DNA from: Colwellia marinimaniae
Lineage (GTDB): Bacteria; Pseudomonadota; Gammaproteobacteria; Enterobacterales; Alteromonadaceae
Direction: 5' to 3'
DNA length: 64,000 nucleotides
Assembly: GCF_002207865.1 (NCBI RefSeq)
Contig: NZ_BDQM01000003.1
Coordinates: forward strand, 62,001 to 126,000
Part shown: in pieces, positions 9,294 to 18,619 of the stretch
Numbering within the stretch: position 1 is the stretch's first letter
Layout of the letters: each line of letters starts with the position of its first letter
The notes under the pieces: model-generated
The model's input: the letters and a program-made list of their open reading frames with translations, nothing else
Databases searched by the model: none
Told to the model about the DNA's origin: nothing
Program-made: the position numbers and the translations under genes

Positions 9294-10382
9294 ATGAAAA
9301 AATCAATTTTCGTAAAAGCGGCACTCGTGCTATCGCTGGGGTTATCCTCACTGGGGTTTTCGGCCCTAGCCTATGCTGATGACGACAAAAAATATCGTTG
9401 GCGCTTAGCCGAAACTTGGGGGCCAAATTTCCCCATCTTTGGTGACACTACTAAAAACATGGCCAAAATGGTCAAAGAAATGTCCAATGGTCGTTTAACC
9501 ATTCGCATTGACTCATCTAATAAACATAAATCGGCCCTAGGAATTTTTGATTTTGTTAAAAGTGGCCAATATCAAATGGGTCATTCGGCCTCTTATTATT
9601 GGAAAGGTAAAGACTTCAATACCATGTTTTTTACTACCGTACCATTTGGCATGATTGCTTCTGAGCAGCATGCTTGGTTCTACTACGGTGGTGGCATGGA
9701 GTTAATGAAAAAGGTGTATGACCAATACGGTATTTTATCATATCCAGGTGGCAATACCGGTAACCAAATGGGTGGTTGGTTCAAAAAAGAAATTAACAGC
9801 TTAGAAGACCTTAAAGGGTTAAAAATGCGTATTCCAGGTTTTGCCGGCGAAGTTTTAGCAAAATTAGGAGCAAAACCCACCAATATCCCATCGGGTGAAC
9901 TTTATACTGCTTTAGAGCGCAATACCATTGACGCCCTAGAGTGGGTTGGTCCATCACTCGATTTACGTATGGGTTTTCATAAAATAGCACCATATTATTA
10001 CACTGGCTGGCATGAGCCAGGTACTGAGTTACAGTTTATGATCAATGAAAAAGCTTATAATACCTTGCCAAAAGATTTACAAAAAATCCTAACCGTTGCC
10101 ATGAAAGCAGCCGCTTATGATATGTATGCACAATCTATGCATGTCAGTGGCGTGAATTTAGCCACGTTGAAAAAAGATTATCCTAACGTAAAAATGCGCT
10201 CTTTTCCTAAAAGCGTGATGAATGCCCTTAAGAAAACTAATGACGAGTTATTAGCGGAGTTTGCGGCGAAAGATCCAATGACAGCAGAAATTTTAAAATC
10301 ATTAAATGATTATAAAAAGCAAATACGTGCTTGGACTAATTTGTCAGATAGAGCTTACCTTGATAATTTTGATGAAAAGTAG
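9294..10382 (+). CDS. dctP: TRAP transporter substrate-binding protein (DctP, TakP-like)
   Basis: This periplasmic solute receptor of a tripartite ATP-independent transporter has 362 residues, with a clear signal peptide ending near ALAYA (residues 1-28). Segments such as YYGGGMELMKKVY, LKGLKMRIPGFAGEVL and IDALEWVGP match the TakP / mannitol-chloroaromatic subgroup, which includes 2-oxoacid receptors; the conserved arginine in KMRIPG would contact the substrate carboxylate. An AAGGAAGG ribosome site lies six bases before the ATG. The membrane subunits follow after a hairpin. The ligand is probably a 2-oxoacid or related organic acid, but that is inference. Confidence 0.92.
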   Translation: MKKSIFVKAALVLSLGLSSLGFSALAYADDDKKYRWRLAETWGPNFPIFGDTTKNMAKMVKEMSNGRLTIRIDSSNKHKSALGIFDFVKSGQYQMGHSASYYWKGKDFNTMFFTTVPFGMIASEQHAWFYYGGGMELMKKVYDQYGILSYPGGNTGNQMGGWFKKEINSLEDLKGLKMRIPGFAGEVLAKLGAKPTNIPSGELYTALERNTIDALEWVGPSLDLRMGFHKIAPYYYTGWHEPGTELQFMINEKAYNTLPKDLQKILTVAMKAAAYDMYAQSMHVSGVNLATLKKDYPNVKMRSFPKSVMNALKKTNDELLAEFAAKDPMTAEILKSLNDYKKQIRAWTNLSDRAYLDNFDEK

Positions 10383-10420
10383 CGTTGCTGTTAGGAGGGA
10401 ATAGACCTTTAAATCAGTAA

Positions 10421-10449
10421 AACCAGTGAGTTAGGTTAACTCATTGGTT
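10421..10449 (+). terminator. intercistronic hairpin between dctP and dctQ
   Basis: A 12-bp stem (10421-10432 with 10438-10449, one G-T pair) has a five-base loop and a short T tail. It lies between the binding-protein gene and the membrane-subunit genes. Such a hairpin would partially terminate transcription or protect the 5' message, giving more receptor than permease. Confidence 0.65.
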
Positions 10450-10482
10450 TTTATTACATAGTATTAATAACTGAGAAGCCAA

Positions 10483-11004
10483 ATGGATTCAGTGTTAAAA
10501 ATAACGGGTAAAATTATCGATGCCCTAGGTAATTTTTGTAGCTTACTCATGGTCTTAATGATCATGAATGTTTTTTATGACGTTATCATGCGTTACTTTT
10601 TTAATGATGTCAGTATTGGTATGCAAGAGCTTGAATGGCATTTGTTTGCCGCTATGTTCATGTTTGGCATTGCCTATACCATGAAAGAAGATGCACATGT
10701 GCGAGTTGATGTTTTCTACGATACCTTATCCGCTAATAAACAAGCCTGGGTGAATATTTTTGGCTCGTTAGTATTTGCCTTACCCATCACTTTAGTTATT
10801 TTTTATTACAGCTGTGACTACACTTTTGATGCCTACCAAATGGGTGAGGGCAGTGCTGACCCTGGGGGGTTACCGCATCGTTGGCTAGTGCGCAGTGTTA
10901 TTCCTATTGCTTCCTTCTTTTTAGTCTTAGCCATTATCCATGTGCTGCTTGTGCAAGTGAAAATTCTCAGCACACCAGCTCACTCTGAAACAGGAGCACA
11001 GTAA
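10483..11004 (+). CDS. dctQ: TRAP transporter small permease subunit (DctQ)
   Basis: A 173-residue inner-membrane protein with four hydrophobic segments. The DctQ hallmark MQELEWHLFAAMFMFGIAY followed by HVRVDVFYDTLS is present. It forms the small membrane subunit of the TRAP carrier with DctM. Its stop codon overlaps the DctM start by one base (TAATG at 11002-11006), showing translational coupling. A plausible start ATG is at 10483. Confidence 0.95.
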   Translation: MDSVLKITGKIIDALGNFCSLLMVLMIMNVFYDVIMRYFFNDVSIGMQELEWHLFAAMFMFGIAYTMKEDAHVRVDVFYDTLSANKQAWVNIFGSLVFALPITLVIFYYSCDYTFDAYQMGEGSADPGGLPHRWLVRSVIPIASFFLVLAIIHVLLVQVKILSTPAHSETGAQ

Positions 11005-12284
11005 TGACAGGTATTGTACTGTTTGCTATTGCTCTGGTTTGCTTATTTTTAGGCTATTCAGTCGCTTTTACTTTTGCCGGCGTTTCATTAATTGTTGGCA
11101 CTATTGTCTTGGGCGCGGATTTATTCGCTTTTATGCCTTATCGCATAATGAGCATTATGGAAAATACCATTTTAATGGCTGTGCCTATGTTTATTTTTAT
11201 GGGCATAGTGTTACAAAAAACCGGCTTGGCCGAACGCTTGTTAGAATCTTCCGCTAAACTCTTTGGCGGCATTTCTGGTGGTGTGGCAGTTTCAACCATT
11301 ATTGTTGGCGCTTTATTGGCGGCATCAACCGGGGTGGTTGGCGCTAGCGTAGTTGCTATGGGTGTTATTTCACTGCCGGTTATGTTGAAAAATAATTATC
11401 ACCAGCCAACCGCGGCTGGCGTTATTTGTGCTTCGGGCACCTTAGGACAAATTATTCCGCCTTCTATCATCTTAATTATTTTGGGTGATGTTATGGGAGT
11501 ACCTGTGGGCGACTTATTCCGTGCGGCGGTGATACCCGGTATGATGTTAGTGATTTTTTATATCGTGTATATTTTAATTTTAGGCAAGTTTAAACCCGAA
11601 TTAATGCCACCGCTGGTGGTTACTGAGAGCAAACGTGAGTTACTAGTACAAGCGCTAAAAGATATAGTGCCGCCGTTAGTACTTATTCTTGCCGTACTTG
11701 GCTCAATATTTGCGGGCATTGCCACACCAACTGAATCTGCTGCTATCGGCGCTGTTGGTGCGGTTATCTTATCTATTTGCTATGGCAGTTTTTCTTTTAG
11801 TAAAATGCATGAAGTTTCTAAAGAAACGGTGAAAGTAACTTCCATGGTTTTTGCGGTACTTATTGGTGCCACAGCATTTTCCATGGTATTTAGTTATTCG
11901 GGCAGCGAGTACTTAATCGAAGACTTCTTTATGGGGCTTCCCGGAGGTAAATGGACGTTCATTATTTTCGCTATGTTAGCGATCTTGATTTTAGGGTTTT
12001 TCATCGACTTTATTGAAATAGCTTTTTTAGTGGTGCCTATCTTATTACCGGTCGCTATAGCTTTAGATATTAACCTAGTTTGGTTTGCCATTTTAATATC
12101 AATGAATTTACAAACCTCATTTTTAACGCCACCCTTTGGTTTTAGCCTCTTTTATTTAAAAGGCGTGGCCCCCAAATCGATGAAAACCACCACCATTTAT
12201 AAAGGTGTTATCCCCTTTATTTTAATGCAAATCATGGTGTTGTTATTAGTGATATTTTTTCCTGAGCATTTGATTATTTCTTAG
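11004..12284 (+). CDS. dctM: TRAP transporter large permease subunit (DctM)
   Basis: The large, roughly twelve-helix membrane subunit that carries out sodium-coupled solute import. At 426 residues it matches the family. Typical motifs are ENTILMAVPMFIFMG, the GALLAASTGVVGASVVAMGVISLP loop region, ASGTLGQIIPPSI and ATPTESAAIGAVGA. It closes the three-gene dctPQM operon and ends in a gap of about 230 bases before the next gene. Short frames inside it on either strand are shadows. Confidence 0.97.
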   Translation: MTGIVLFAIALVCLFLGYSVAFTFAGVSLIVGTIVLGADLFAFMPYRIMSIMENTILMAVPMFIFMGIVLQKTGLAERLLESSAKLFGGISGGVAVSTIIVGALLAASTGVVGASVVAMGVISLPVMLKNNYHQPTAAGVICASGTLGQIIPPSIILIILGDVMGVPVGDLFRAAVIPGMMLVIFYIVYILILGKFKPELMPPLVVTESKRELLVQALKDIVPPLVLILAVLGSIFAGIATPTESAAIGAVGAVILSICYGSFSFSKMHEVSKETVKVTSMVFAVLIGATAFSMVFSYSGSEYLIEDFFMGLPGGKWTFIIFAMLAILILGFFIDFIEIAFLVVPILLPVAIALDINLVWFAILISMNLQTSFLTPPFGFSLFYLKGVAPKSMKTTTIYKGVIPFILMQIMVLLLVIFFPEHLIIS

Positions 12285-12522
12285 CTGGATAAAAATAGCT
12301 CGTGAGATTAGCTTAATTAAATTAATGATAAGTCGTTAATATTTGTCTAGGCTCTTTACGGGATTTACTAGCTAATCGATAAATAGCTAAAATTAAATGT
12401 CAGTTTTTATGTAAATGATTGTTTTTATTGCTTTTTGCTTATTCGCTAATGACTGGCACATTGAATAATCAGCAATGTTGATATATATTTTATATATTCC
12501 TTAGCTATTGGTTATCTGTTGT

Positions 12523-13770
12523 ATGCTCTTAGCACAATGTAAAAATTTCCTCTGCTTTGCTCTTGTTGGCCTTGCATTTCATGCGGCAGCAAATGAGACG
12601 GGTAATGAAAAATTACAATTCAGTGGCTTTGCCACGCTAGGTGTTGTTTATTCTGACTCTGACCATCATGGCTATCGAAAAAATGTCGGCTCAGATGATG
12701 CTGTATATTCAGGTGAGGTTGATTTTAAGCAGCATAGCTTACTAGGCTTGCAAGTCGACTGGTCTATATCACCAAGCTTTGATGTTGTATATCAAGCAGT
12801 GCTTAGAGGTTTACCCAAGCCGTCATTAGATAGATATACCACGCTGGCTTTTTTGCGTTATGAAGTGAATACCAATTGGACTATAAGGCTTGGTCGCACA
12901 GCTCCAGATGTTTTTTTACTAACTGAATATCGTGATGTTGATTTTTCTTATGTCTGGGCCACTGCGCCTAATGAAATTTACGGTATTATCCCTTATCGAA
13001 GTATTGATGGTCTAGATATTACTTATAGTCAAAGAGGCTTAGGTGGCGTTTTTACCAGTAAGGTCTTTACTGGCATTAGCGAGGCTGAAATTTCTGCAAG
13101 TTCAGTGATCGAAGAGGTGAAAATTGATGGTATTGTCGGCTTCGTGCTATCGTTTGATCATTTTAACTGGATAGTTCATGCCAGACATACTCAAGTTAAT
13201 ATTGCCAATGAACCTAAAAATAACGCTTTTTTAGCGGCTAGCATTAGTCAAATTCCCGATTTTTTATGGCCTAATCAAGATGTATTTGCTCAGTCAATAC
13301 GGATGGTGGGACAAGAAGTAAACTATTCATCAATCAGTGGTCAATATCAATGGCAACATTGGTTGGCATCAGCCGAGTTGGCACATATTAACTCAGCAAG
13401 TGAAGTCATTCCTAAAATAACCAGCGGTTATGCGGCTCTGTCATACCAATTAGCCGCCCACCAATTTTATGGTATTTATGCTTTTACTGATTCTAACAAT
13501 TATATTTTTGCTGAACCAGGCGTTAATGAGTTAGCACTAGAAGAAATTATTCATGGCACTACGACAATGATGAATTTCTATGCGACCAACCAGCAAACAA
13601 TATCCTTAGGTTGGCGTTGGGATCTTAGCAGTTATATGGCCTCATCGTTACAATGGAGCTACACCCTTATTGATGAAGGTGGTGGTACCTTGTGGCTAAA
13701 TGAAGCGGATCAACATAACGTAGCAGAAGATATTAATACCTTGTTACTTACCTTGAGTTTGATTTTCTGA
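12523..13770 (+). CDS. outer-membrane beta-barrel protein (porin-like) of a c-di-GMP operon
   Basis: A 415-residue protein with an N-terminal signal region (cleavage probably after AFHAAA) and a long series of alternating amphipathic strands ending in aromatic Phe (LLLTLSLIF), the usual C-terminal insertion signal of outer-membrane barrels. No named porin family is certain. I chose ATG 12523; a TTG at 12508 in the same frame would add five residues, and neither has a good ribosome site. The stop overlaps the next ATG (TGATG at 13768-13772). The coupled downstream genes encode a periplasmic binding-like protein and two c-di-GMP enzymes, so the barrel may admit or bind the signal. Confidence 0.75.
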   Translation: MLLAQCKNFLCFALVGLAFHAAANETGNEKLQFSGFATLGVVYSDSDHHGYRKNVGSDDAVYSGEVDFKQHSLLGLQVDWSISPSFDVVYQAVLRGLPKPSLDRYTTLAFLRYEVNTNWTIRLGRTAPDVFLLTEYRDVDFSYVWATAPNEIYGIIPYRSIDGLDITYSQRGLGGVFTSKVFTGISEAEISASSVIEEVKIDGIVGFVLSFDHFNWIVHARHTQVNIANEPKNNAFLAASISQIPDFLWPNQDVFAQSIRMVGQEVNYSSISGQYQWQHWLASAELAHINSASEVIPKITSGYAALSYQLAAHQFYGIYAFTDSNNYIFAEPGVNELALEEIIHGTTTMMNFYATNQQTISLGWRWDLSSYMASSLQWSYTLIDEGGGTLWLNEADQHNVAEDINTLLLTLSLIF

Positions 13771-14204
13771 TGGCTAAATTCCCTCAAATTATCGTCATTA
13801 TAATGCTGACACTATTGAGTGTAATAGTTCAGGCACAAGAACCTCTTGCCGTGGTGGTTAATAAGGCCAATCCTGTTGATGAATTATCCCGCTCCGAACT
13901 GATTGACTTATTTATGGGCAAGTATGTGGCCTTTCCTAATGATAGTAAGGCTATTCCAGTCGAGCTTAAGGGGGAGCATGCGATCAAAGTTAAGTTTTAT
14001 AAAAATCTTGTCGGCATGCCTTTATCTCGGGTTAACGCTTATTGGTCTAGATTACGTTTTACTGGTAGAAAGCGCGCCGCAGTATTTCAGTCAAATGAAG
14101 ATGACCTAATTGCTTTTATTATAGCGAACGAACAAGCGATTGGTTATGTACCGCAGTCACTTATCACCGATGATTTAAAGGTGGTTTATATTTTAAATGA
14201 ATAA
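13770..14204 (+). CDS. small phosphate-binding-like periplasmic protein
   Basis: A 144-residue exported protein with a signal peptide (cleavage about residue 22, VIVQA). The mature part has the pattern of the short PstS-like/PBP-like family: LAVVVNKANPVDELSRSELIDLFMGK near the N-terminus, VKFYKNLVGMPLSRVNAYWSRLRFTGR in the middle and a C-terminal IGYVPQSL. It is about half the length of a transport receptor, so it is unlikely to serve an ABC importer. Its start overlaps the barrel gene by one base and its end overlaps the cyclase gene by eight. It probably presents a ligand to the periplasmic part of the downstream cyclase (inference). Confidence 0.82.
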   Translation: MAKFPQIIVIIMLTLLSVIVQAQEPLAVVVNKANPVDELSRSELIDLFMGKYVAFPNDSKAIPVELKGEHAIKVKFYKNLVGMPLSRVNAYWSRLRFTGRKRAAVFQSNEDDLIAFIIANEQAIGYVPQSLITDDLKVVYILNE

Positions 14205-15792
14205 ATCGGGCTTAGTTATTCGATTGGCAGTCGTTATTGTCTTTACAGCAGTTATTGTTGGGCTTATTACTACCCAACTTTTCTATCGTTATACCTTTCT
14301 TAACGAGCAACGACTGGGAGAACAAAGTATTAAGCAATTGTATAACACGGTTTCCCCGACGGCCTCTATTGCCAGTTATTTAGGTGATGAAGAACTAGCG
14401 AAAGAGGTTATTAATGGCTTGATTAGTAATGATCTTATCACTGCTGCCGCCATTAAAACCGATGTGCTTATGGTGAAAAGTGATAACTATCAAGAGTCGG
14501 CAGCTATGCTTGAATTTATCTTGTTTTCGCCTTTTCAACCAGAACGCAGTGTCGGCGTACTTTTTGTCAAAGCAAATGAAAAATACCTCGTTGAAAAAGC
14601 CAATAATATAAGTGCGACTAATACTATTGTGGTCGCGGTTGAAGCCTTAATTATCACCATTATTTCCATTTTTGTTACTTATTATGTTATTACGCGTCCT
14701 ATCTTAAGCATTAGCAAAGCATTGCATGCCATCAGCCCAGGAACGCGAGAACGAATAAATAAACCTTTATCACATCAAAAGAGTGAAATAGGTCAATTAG
14801 CGGATGATGTAAATAGTTTATTAGCAAAAGCCGAGCAACAAATGCTCAGAGAAAAAAGCCTTAGAAGTGAAGTACAAGTATTAGAGTCAAGATTTAGAAT
14901 GCTCTTTGAAAATGCAACTTCAGCGATAGTATTGGTTGAGCCGCAAGGTGATATTCTACTTTATAATCAAGTATTTGAGCAGCTTATTGAGAAACTTAAA
15001 CTGCCATTAAAAAAGAATTATGGTAACTATTTGCAAGACCTTTTTATCATGAAAAAAGATTTACATGAACAGATTCGCATTGCTTTTACTAATGATGAGT
15101 CAGCCGTGGCAGAGCTGGAATTAATATCGTATCAAGAAGAAAAAATTTGGGTGCAAATAGTGGTGACTCAGCTAATAACCGATGACTTTCAAGAAAATTA
15201 TCAAATTACCTTACATGATATTTCCAAGCGTAAACAACAAATATCATTACTTGCTCAAAAAGCCAATTATGACAGCTTAACCAAGTTACTTAATCGCCAA
15301 GCGGCAGAGCAGCATTTAAAACAACTAATCTTCACTAGAGTACCTTTCGCGCTGATAATGATGGACTTAAATGATTTTAAACCGATAAATGATATCTTTG
15401 GCCATGATGCGGGTGATGAAGTGCTGATTCATGTCGCCAGTCAGTTAATGAAAAGCTTAAGAAAAGACGATATTCTATCACGTTGGGGCGGCGATGAGTT
15501 TGTCATTATTTTACCTAATGCTATAAAAAAAGAGGTGACTAATGTCTGTGCAAAATTGGCTGCACAGTTGAGTAAACCTCATCATTTATCCCAGTATAAT
15601 AAGAGTGTTAGTGTTACGGCAAGTATGGGGGTTAGTTTTTATCCAGACGATAAATTGGAGTTATTAGAGCTCATTAGAGCGGCAGATAAAGCCATGTATC
15701 AAGTAAAAAGAGAAAAATCGACCAATAAAGAGCTTTATTTAGCCTTTAGCAGTGATCTTGCTAAGCAAGCCAATGATAGTACGTCAGCATAA
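14197..15792 (+). CDS. membrane-bound diguanylate cyclase with HAMP-like linker, PAS-like and GGDEF domains
   Basis: A 531-residue protein. A first transmembrane helix (about residues 7-27) and a second (about 145-168) enclose a periplasmic sensor domain of about 115 residues. A HAMP-like linker (ITRPILSISKALHAI), a PAS-like region (about 230-345) and a C-terminal GGDEF domain (about 355-520) follow. The signature RWGGDEFVII is intact, and the inhibitory RxxD site (RKDD) sits five residues upstream, so this should be an active, feedback-inhibited c-di-GMP synthase. It overlaps both neighbouring genes in a coupled four-gene operon, and its periplasmic part is the natural partner of the preceding binding protein. 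Confidence 0.92.
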   Translation: MNKSGLVIRLAVVIVFTAVIVGLITTQLFYRYTFLNEQRLGEQSIKQLYNTVSPTASIASYLGDEELAKEVINGLISNDLITAAAIKTDVLMVKSDNYQESAAMLEFILFSPFQPERSVGVLFVKANEKYLVEKANNISATNTIVVAVEALIITIISIFVTYYVITRPILSISKALHAISPGTRERINKPLSHQKSEIGQLADDVNSLLAKAEQQMLREKSLRSEVQVLESRFRMLFENATSAIVLVEPQGDILLYNQVFEQLIEKLKLPLKKNYGNYLQDLFIMKKDLHEQIRIAFTNDESAVAELELISYQEEKIWVQIVVTQLITDDFQENYQITLHDISKRKQQISLLAQKANYDSLTKLLNRQAAEQHLKQLIFTRVPFALIMMDLNDFKPINDIFGHDAGDEVLIHVASQLMKSLRKDDILSRWGGDEFVIILPNAIKKEVTNVCAKLAAQLSKPHHLSQYNKSVSVTASMGVSFYPDDKLELLELIRAADKAMYQVKREKSTNKELYLAFSSDLAKQANDSTSA

Positions 15793-17702
15793 TGGCCGTA
15801 ATAGATGCGGTAGGGCGCTCTTCAATAACACTCTTTTCACAACAGGAAAAAGTTCATCGACTTAGACTAACGCTGAAAATTTTGTTGACTATTCTTACCC
15901 TGCTGCTGCTTAGTGAGCTGTTTTTTAATGGTCAATCAGTGTTAGCTTTTGCTATGTTTTCATCGATTAGCCTGTTAGTGGTGTTTTACTATTGGGCTTC
16001 TGTCGATACCTGCAGCGTTATATCAGGCATGGTGTTATGGTCTATCGCCGTATTTATTACTTACGCTTGTTGGCTGGGTGAAGGTATCTTTGATGCCGCG
16101 GTATTAGCCTTTCCTTGCCTCTTGATGTTAGCCATAGTGCTATCCGGTAAGCTAATTTTTATTTCCTTGTTTGTCTATCTGGTTAGTGCTTTATGTTTCT
16201 TCGCTTTGGCCCATAATCAGGGTTTTTTAGTGGCTAGCGGACTGTTTGATACGTTACCCATGTGGGGACGTGTCTTTAGTTATGTGGTCATGTTGACCTT
16301 CTTTTCGGTCGGGGTGTTTTATATATTTGCCGATATAAGAACAAGGTTCAAATACATTTTGCAAGCCAATGCTGCGCTTGAATTAGCCATTGCTCAATTA
16401 AGAAAAAGTAGTCGCTTTGATCAACTCACGCAATTACCCAATGAAAATGCTTGTAAAACTGATCTTGCACAAAAGCTAAAGCAACAAAAATCGTCAGGTC
16501 ATCTCTTAGCTTTTATTACCTTGAATGTGGGTAATTTACACTTAATTAAGATGAACTATAGCCATAATGTCTGTGATGAAGCACTTAAACTATTGGCAAA
16601 AAGGTTGCTGTCTTTTGCCAATGACAAGACGGTTGTCTATCGGTTTCAACAAAATGAATTTGTTATTTTAAAACACTCCGTGGATTATCGTGGCATCAGT
16701 AAATTTGCCGAGCAAGTGCAGCAAGTTTGTTCCCAAAGTTATCATGTCACTGACTTTGAACTTGCGCTGCAACCTGATATTGGTATTGCTCTTGCTCCTT
16801 TTGATGGTAGTACTATGGCCGAGTTGCGGCATAACTCTCACTTAGCCATGCATGCTAAGGGTGAAGAGGGTAAAGCTGATTTTAGTTTCTTTGACCGAGT
16901 GATGGCGGTGCAAGAGCAAGAAAAGCTACAACTAACTAAAGCGTTAAAAAATGCCATTAGTAATCATGAGTTAGTTGTCCACTTTCAGCCAAAAATAGAC
17001 TTAGTGACCGAGCAAATAACCGGTGCCGAGGCTTTAGTACGCTGGCTTAGTCCAGAGCACGGCTTAGTACCGGCAACGATCTTTATTCCTTTAGCGGAAC
17101 AATCAGGAGTAATAACTGATATAACTCATTGGGTTATCGAACAATCAGTTGCCGCGTGCAAGCAATGGCATCAGTTAGGTTTTAATAAATTATCTATTGC
17201 GGTGAATTTATCCGCGGAAGATTTTAAACGCGGTAACCTATCAACACATATCCTGAGTGCTCTTACTCAGGTTAACCTAGCCGCACATTTTTTAGAGCTA
17301 GAACTGACTGAATCCATGTTGATGGATGATATCAATTATATTCAGAAACAAATTAATGAGTTGCGCTCTTTTGGTATTTCATTTGCCATTGATGACTTTG
17401 GTACTGGCTATTCTAATCTAGGTTATTTAGCAAAATTTAATGTCTGTACACTTAAGTTAGACCGCTCTTTTGTTAAGAATATCTGTCATGCAACTAATGA
17501 ACTACAGATTGTTAAAGCGATAATAGGCATGAGTAAAAGTTTGAGCATTACCAATGTCGCTGAGGGCATTGAAGATAAAGCAACCGCAGATTTACTGGCA
17601 GAACTAGGCTGTGAGATGGGGCAGGGTTACTTCTGGTCTAAACCGGTAGTACAGCAAGAATTTATTGCTTTATTAGTAAAAAATAGCCAAGAAAATAAGT
17701 GA
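15792..17702 (+). CDS. membrane GGDEF-EAL protein with degenerate GGDEF, probable c-di-GMP phosphodiesterase
   Basis: A 636-residue protein. The first 190 residues contain about six hydrophobic helices, then a GGDEF-like domain (about 205-360) and an EAL domain (about 375-630). The cyclase signature is replaced by RFQQNEF, so synthesis is not expected. The EAL residues are kept: AEALVRW, VNLSAED, LELTESM, DDFGTGYSN, LKLDRSF and AEGIED. It is therefore probably the degrading partner of the upstream cyclase, whose stop it overlaps by one base (TAATG at 15790-15794). It is the last gene of the operon. Confidence 0.92.
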   Translation: MAVIDAVGRSSITLFSQQEKVHRLRLTLKILLTILTLLLLSELFFNGQSVLAFAMFSSISLLVVFYYWASVDTCSVISGMVLWSIAVFITYACWLGEGIFDAAVLAFPCLLMLAIVLSGKLIFISLFVYLVSALCFFALAHNQGFLVASGLFDTLPMWGRVFSYVVMLTFFSVGVFYIFADIRTRFKYILQANAALELAIAQLRKSSRFDQLTQLPNENACKTDLAQKLKQQKSSGHLLAFITLNVGNLHLIKMNYSHNVCDEALKLLAKRLLSFANDKTVVYRFQQNEFVILKHSVDYRGISKFAEQVQQVCSQSYHVTDFELALQPDIGIALAPFDGSTMAELRHNSHLAMHAKGEEGKADFSFFDRVMAVQEQEKLQLTKALKNAISNHELVVHFQPKIDLVTEQITGAEALVRWLSPEHGLVPATIFIPLAEQSGVITDITHWVIEQSVAACKQWHQLGFNKLSIAVNLSAEDFKRGNLSTHILSALTQVNLAAHFLELELTESMLMDDINYIQKQINELRSFGISFAIDDFGTGYSNLGYLAKFNVCTLKLDRSFVKNICHATNELQIVKAIIGMSKSLSITNVAEGIEDKATADLLAELGCEMGQGYFWSKPVVQQEFIALLVKNSQENK

Positions 17703-17711
17703 TTTTAGTCT

Positions 17712-18500
17712 TTATCGTTGAATCGCTAGCTTGGCTTGTACCTTCTGCATATGTTCTCTAAAACCCTTATCGAATTTACTTTCCCCACAAGCAAAACTTG
17801 TTCTTGTCGCTTCAATTGGGCTACCGTACATTTGCTCTGTCACCATAGTGCAACTACCGTTATCATTTTTAGTAATACGGGTGTTATTAGAAACACTGGT
17901 ATTTAGCTTATGTTTTTGATCGCGAGTCAAAGGAACCACAGTATGAGGCACGGGAAAGGGCTCACCATGCATGATGGAAGCGGAACGCTTTTGTGTTAAT
18001 TCAGTAAAGGCCTGTTGCCGCTGTTGCTCGGCTACTTTTTGTCTAAGACGAGATAAGCGCTCAAAGCTCGAAAAACTGCCTTGACTCACAGCTAGTACTT
18101 TATTTTCAGTGGTTACAGTTGTACTTTTAACAGTATTGCTAACCTGTCTAGGTGGCGCTTTAGCTACAGCGATAACAGGTGTAGTTACTGCTTTATTAGC
18201 TAATATTTTAGCCACTGTTTGCCCCAAGGCTATCTTCTGGTTTTCAGTCTGCTGCGGCGCTGCTATCTCAGCGATAATTTTTTCTGCGGTAGTTTTTTGA
18301 GTGATTATTTCTTGAGGCGAAACTTTTTTTGATACGACTTTCTTAGGGGCAGAATATAAAAAACTTTTGATTATGGTGACTTTAGGCGGCTTTTTCTTGA
18401 TAACCTTAGGACGATTTATTGAGCTGTTAATTAGGGCAATTAATAGTAATAAGTGCAGTAAAACAGAGATAAAAATGGCAGTGTAAGATCCCTTTAACAC
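17712..18500 (-). CDS. TonB/TolA-like membrane-anchored protein without a recognisable C-terminal TonB domain
   Basis: A 262-residue protein of unknown function. It has one N-terminal membrane helix (about residues 8-26) with a very short cytoplasmic tail, then a Lys/Pro-rich stretch (PKVIKKKPPKV), a long low-complexity linker and a predicted helix (RLRQKVAEQQRQQ) near 140-165. This N-terminal design is that of TonB or TolA energy transducers, but the C-terminal 80 residues, which include two cysteines (CTMV and ACGESKF), do not show a TonB fold I recognise. It lies downstream of plsB on the same strand, beyond a terminator, and convergent with the c-di-GMP operon, ten bases away. Confidence 0.7.
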   Translation of the reverse strand: MLKGSYTAIFISVLLHLLLLIALINSSINRPKVIKKKPPKVTIIKSFLYSAPKKVVSKKVSPQEIITQKTTAEKIIAEIAAPQQTENQKIALGQTVAKILANKAVTTPVIAVAKAPPRQVSNTVKSTTVTTENKVLAVSQGSFSSFERLSRLRQKVAEQQRQQAFTELTQKRSASIMHGEPFPVPHTVVPLTRDQKHKLNTSVSNNTRITKNDNGSCTMVTEQMYGSPIEATRTSFACGESKFDKGFREHMQKVQAKLAIQR

Positions 18501-18547
18501 AGAGTATTTATTCTTTTAGTTTCCATAGGTAATGTTCTAGACCAAAA

Positions 18548-18582
18548 AAAACACCACAGGTTCAATACACAGGGTGTTTATT
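18548..18582 (-). terminator. terminator downstream of plsB
   Basis: Reading on the minus strand, AAACACC pairs with GGTGTTT across a 17-base loop and continues into a run of eight T. It lies about 40 bases beyond the plsB stop codon and separates it from the TonB-like gene. Confidence 0.55.
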
Positions 18583-18619
18583 TTTCTAGCAAGCTCTTAC
18601 TCAACGAGCACTATTAGGG

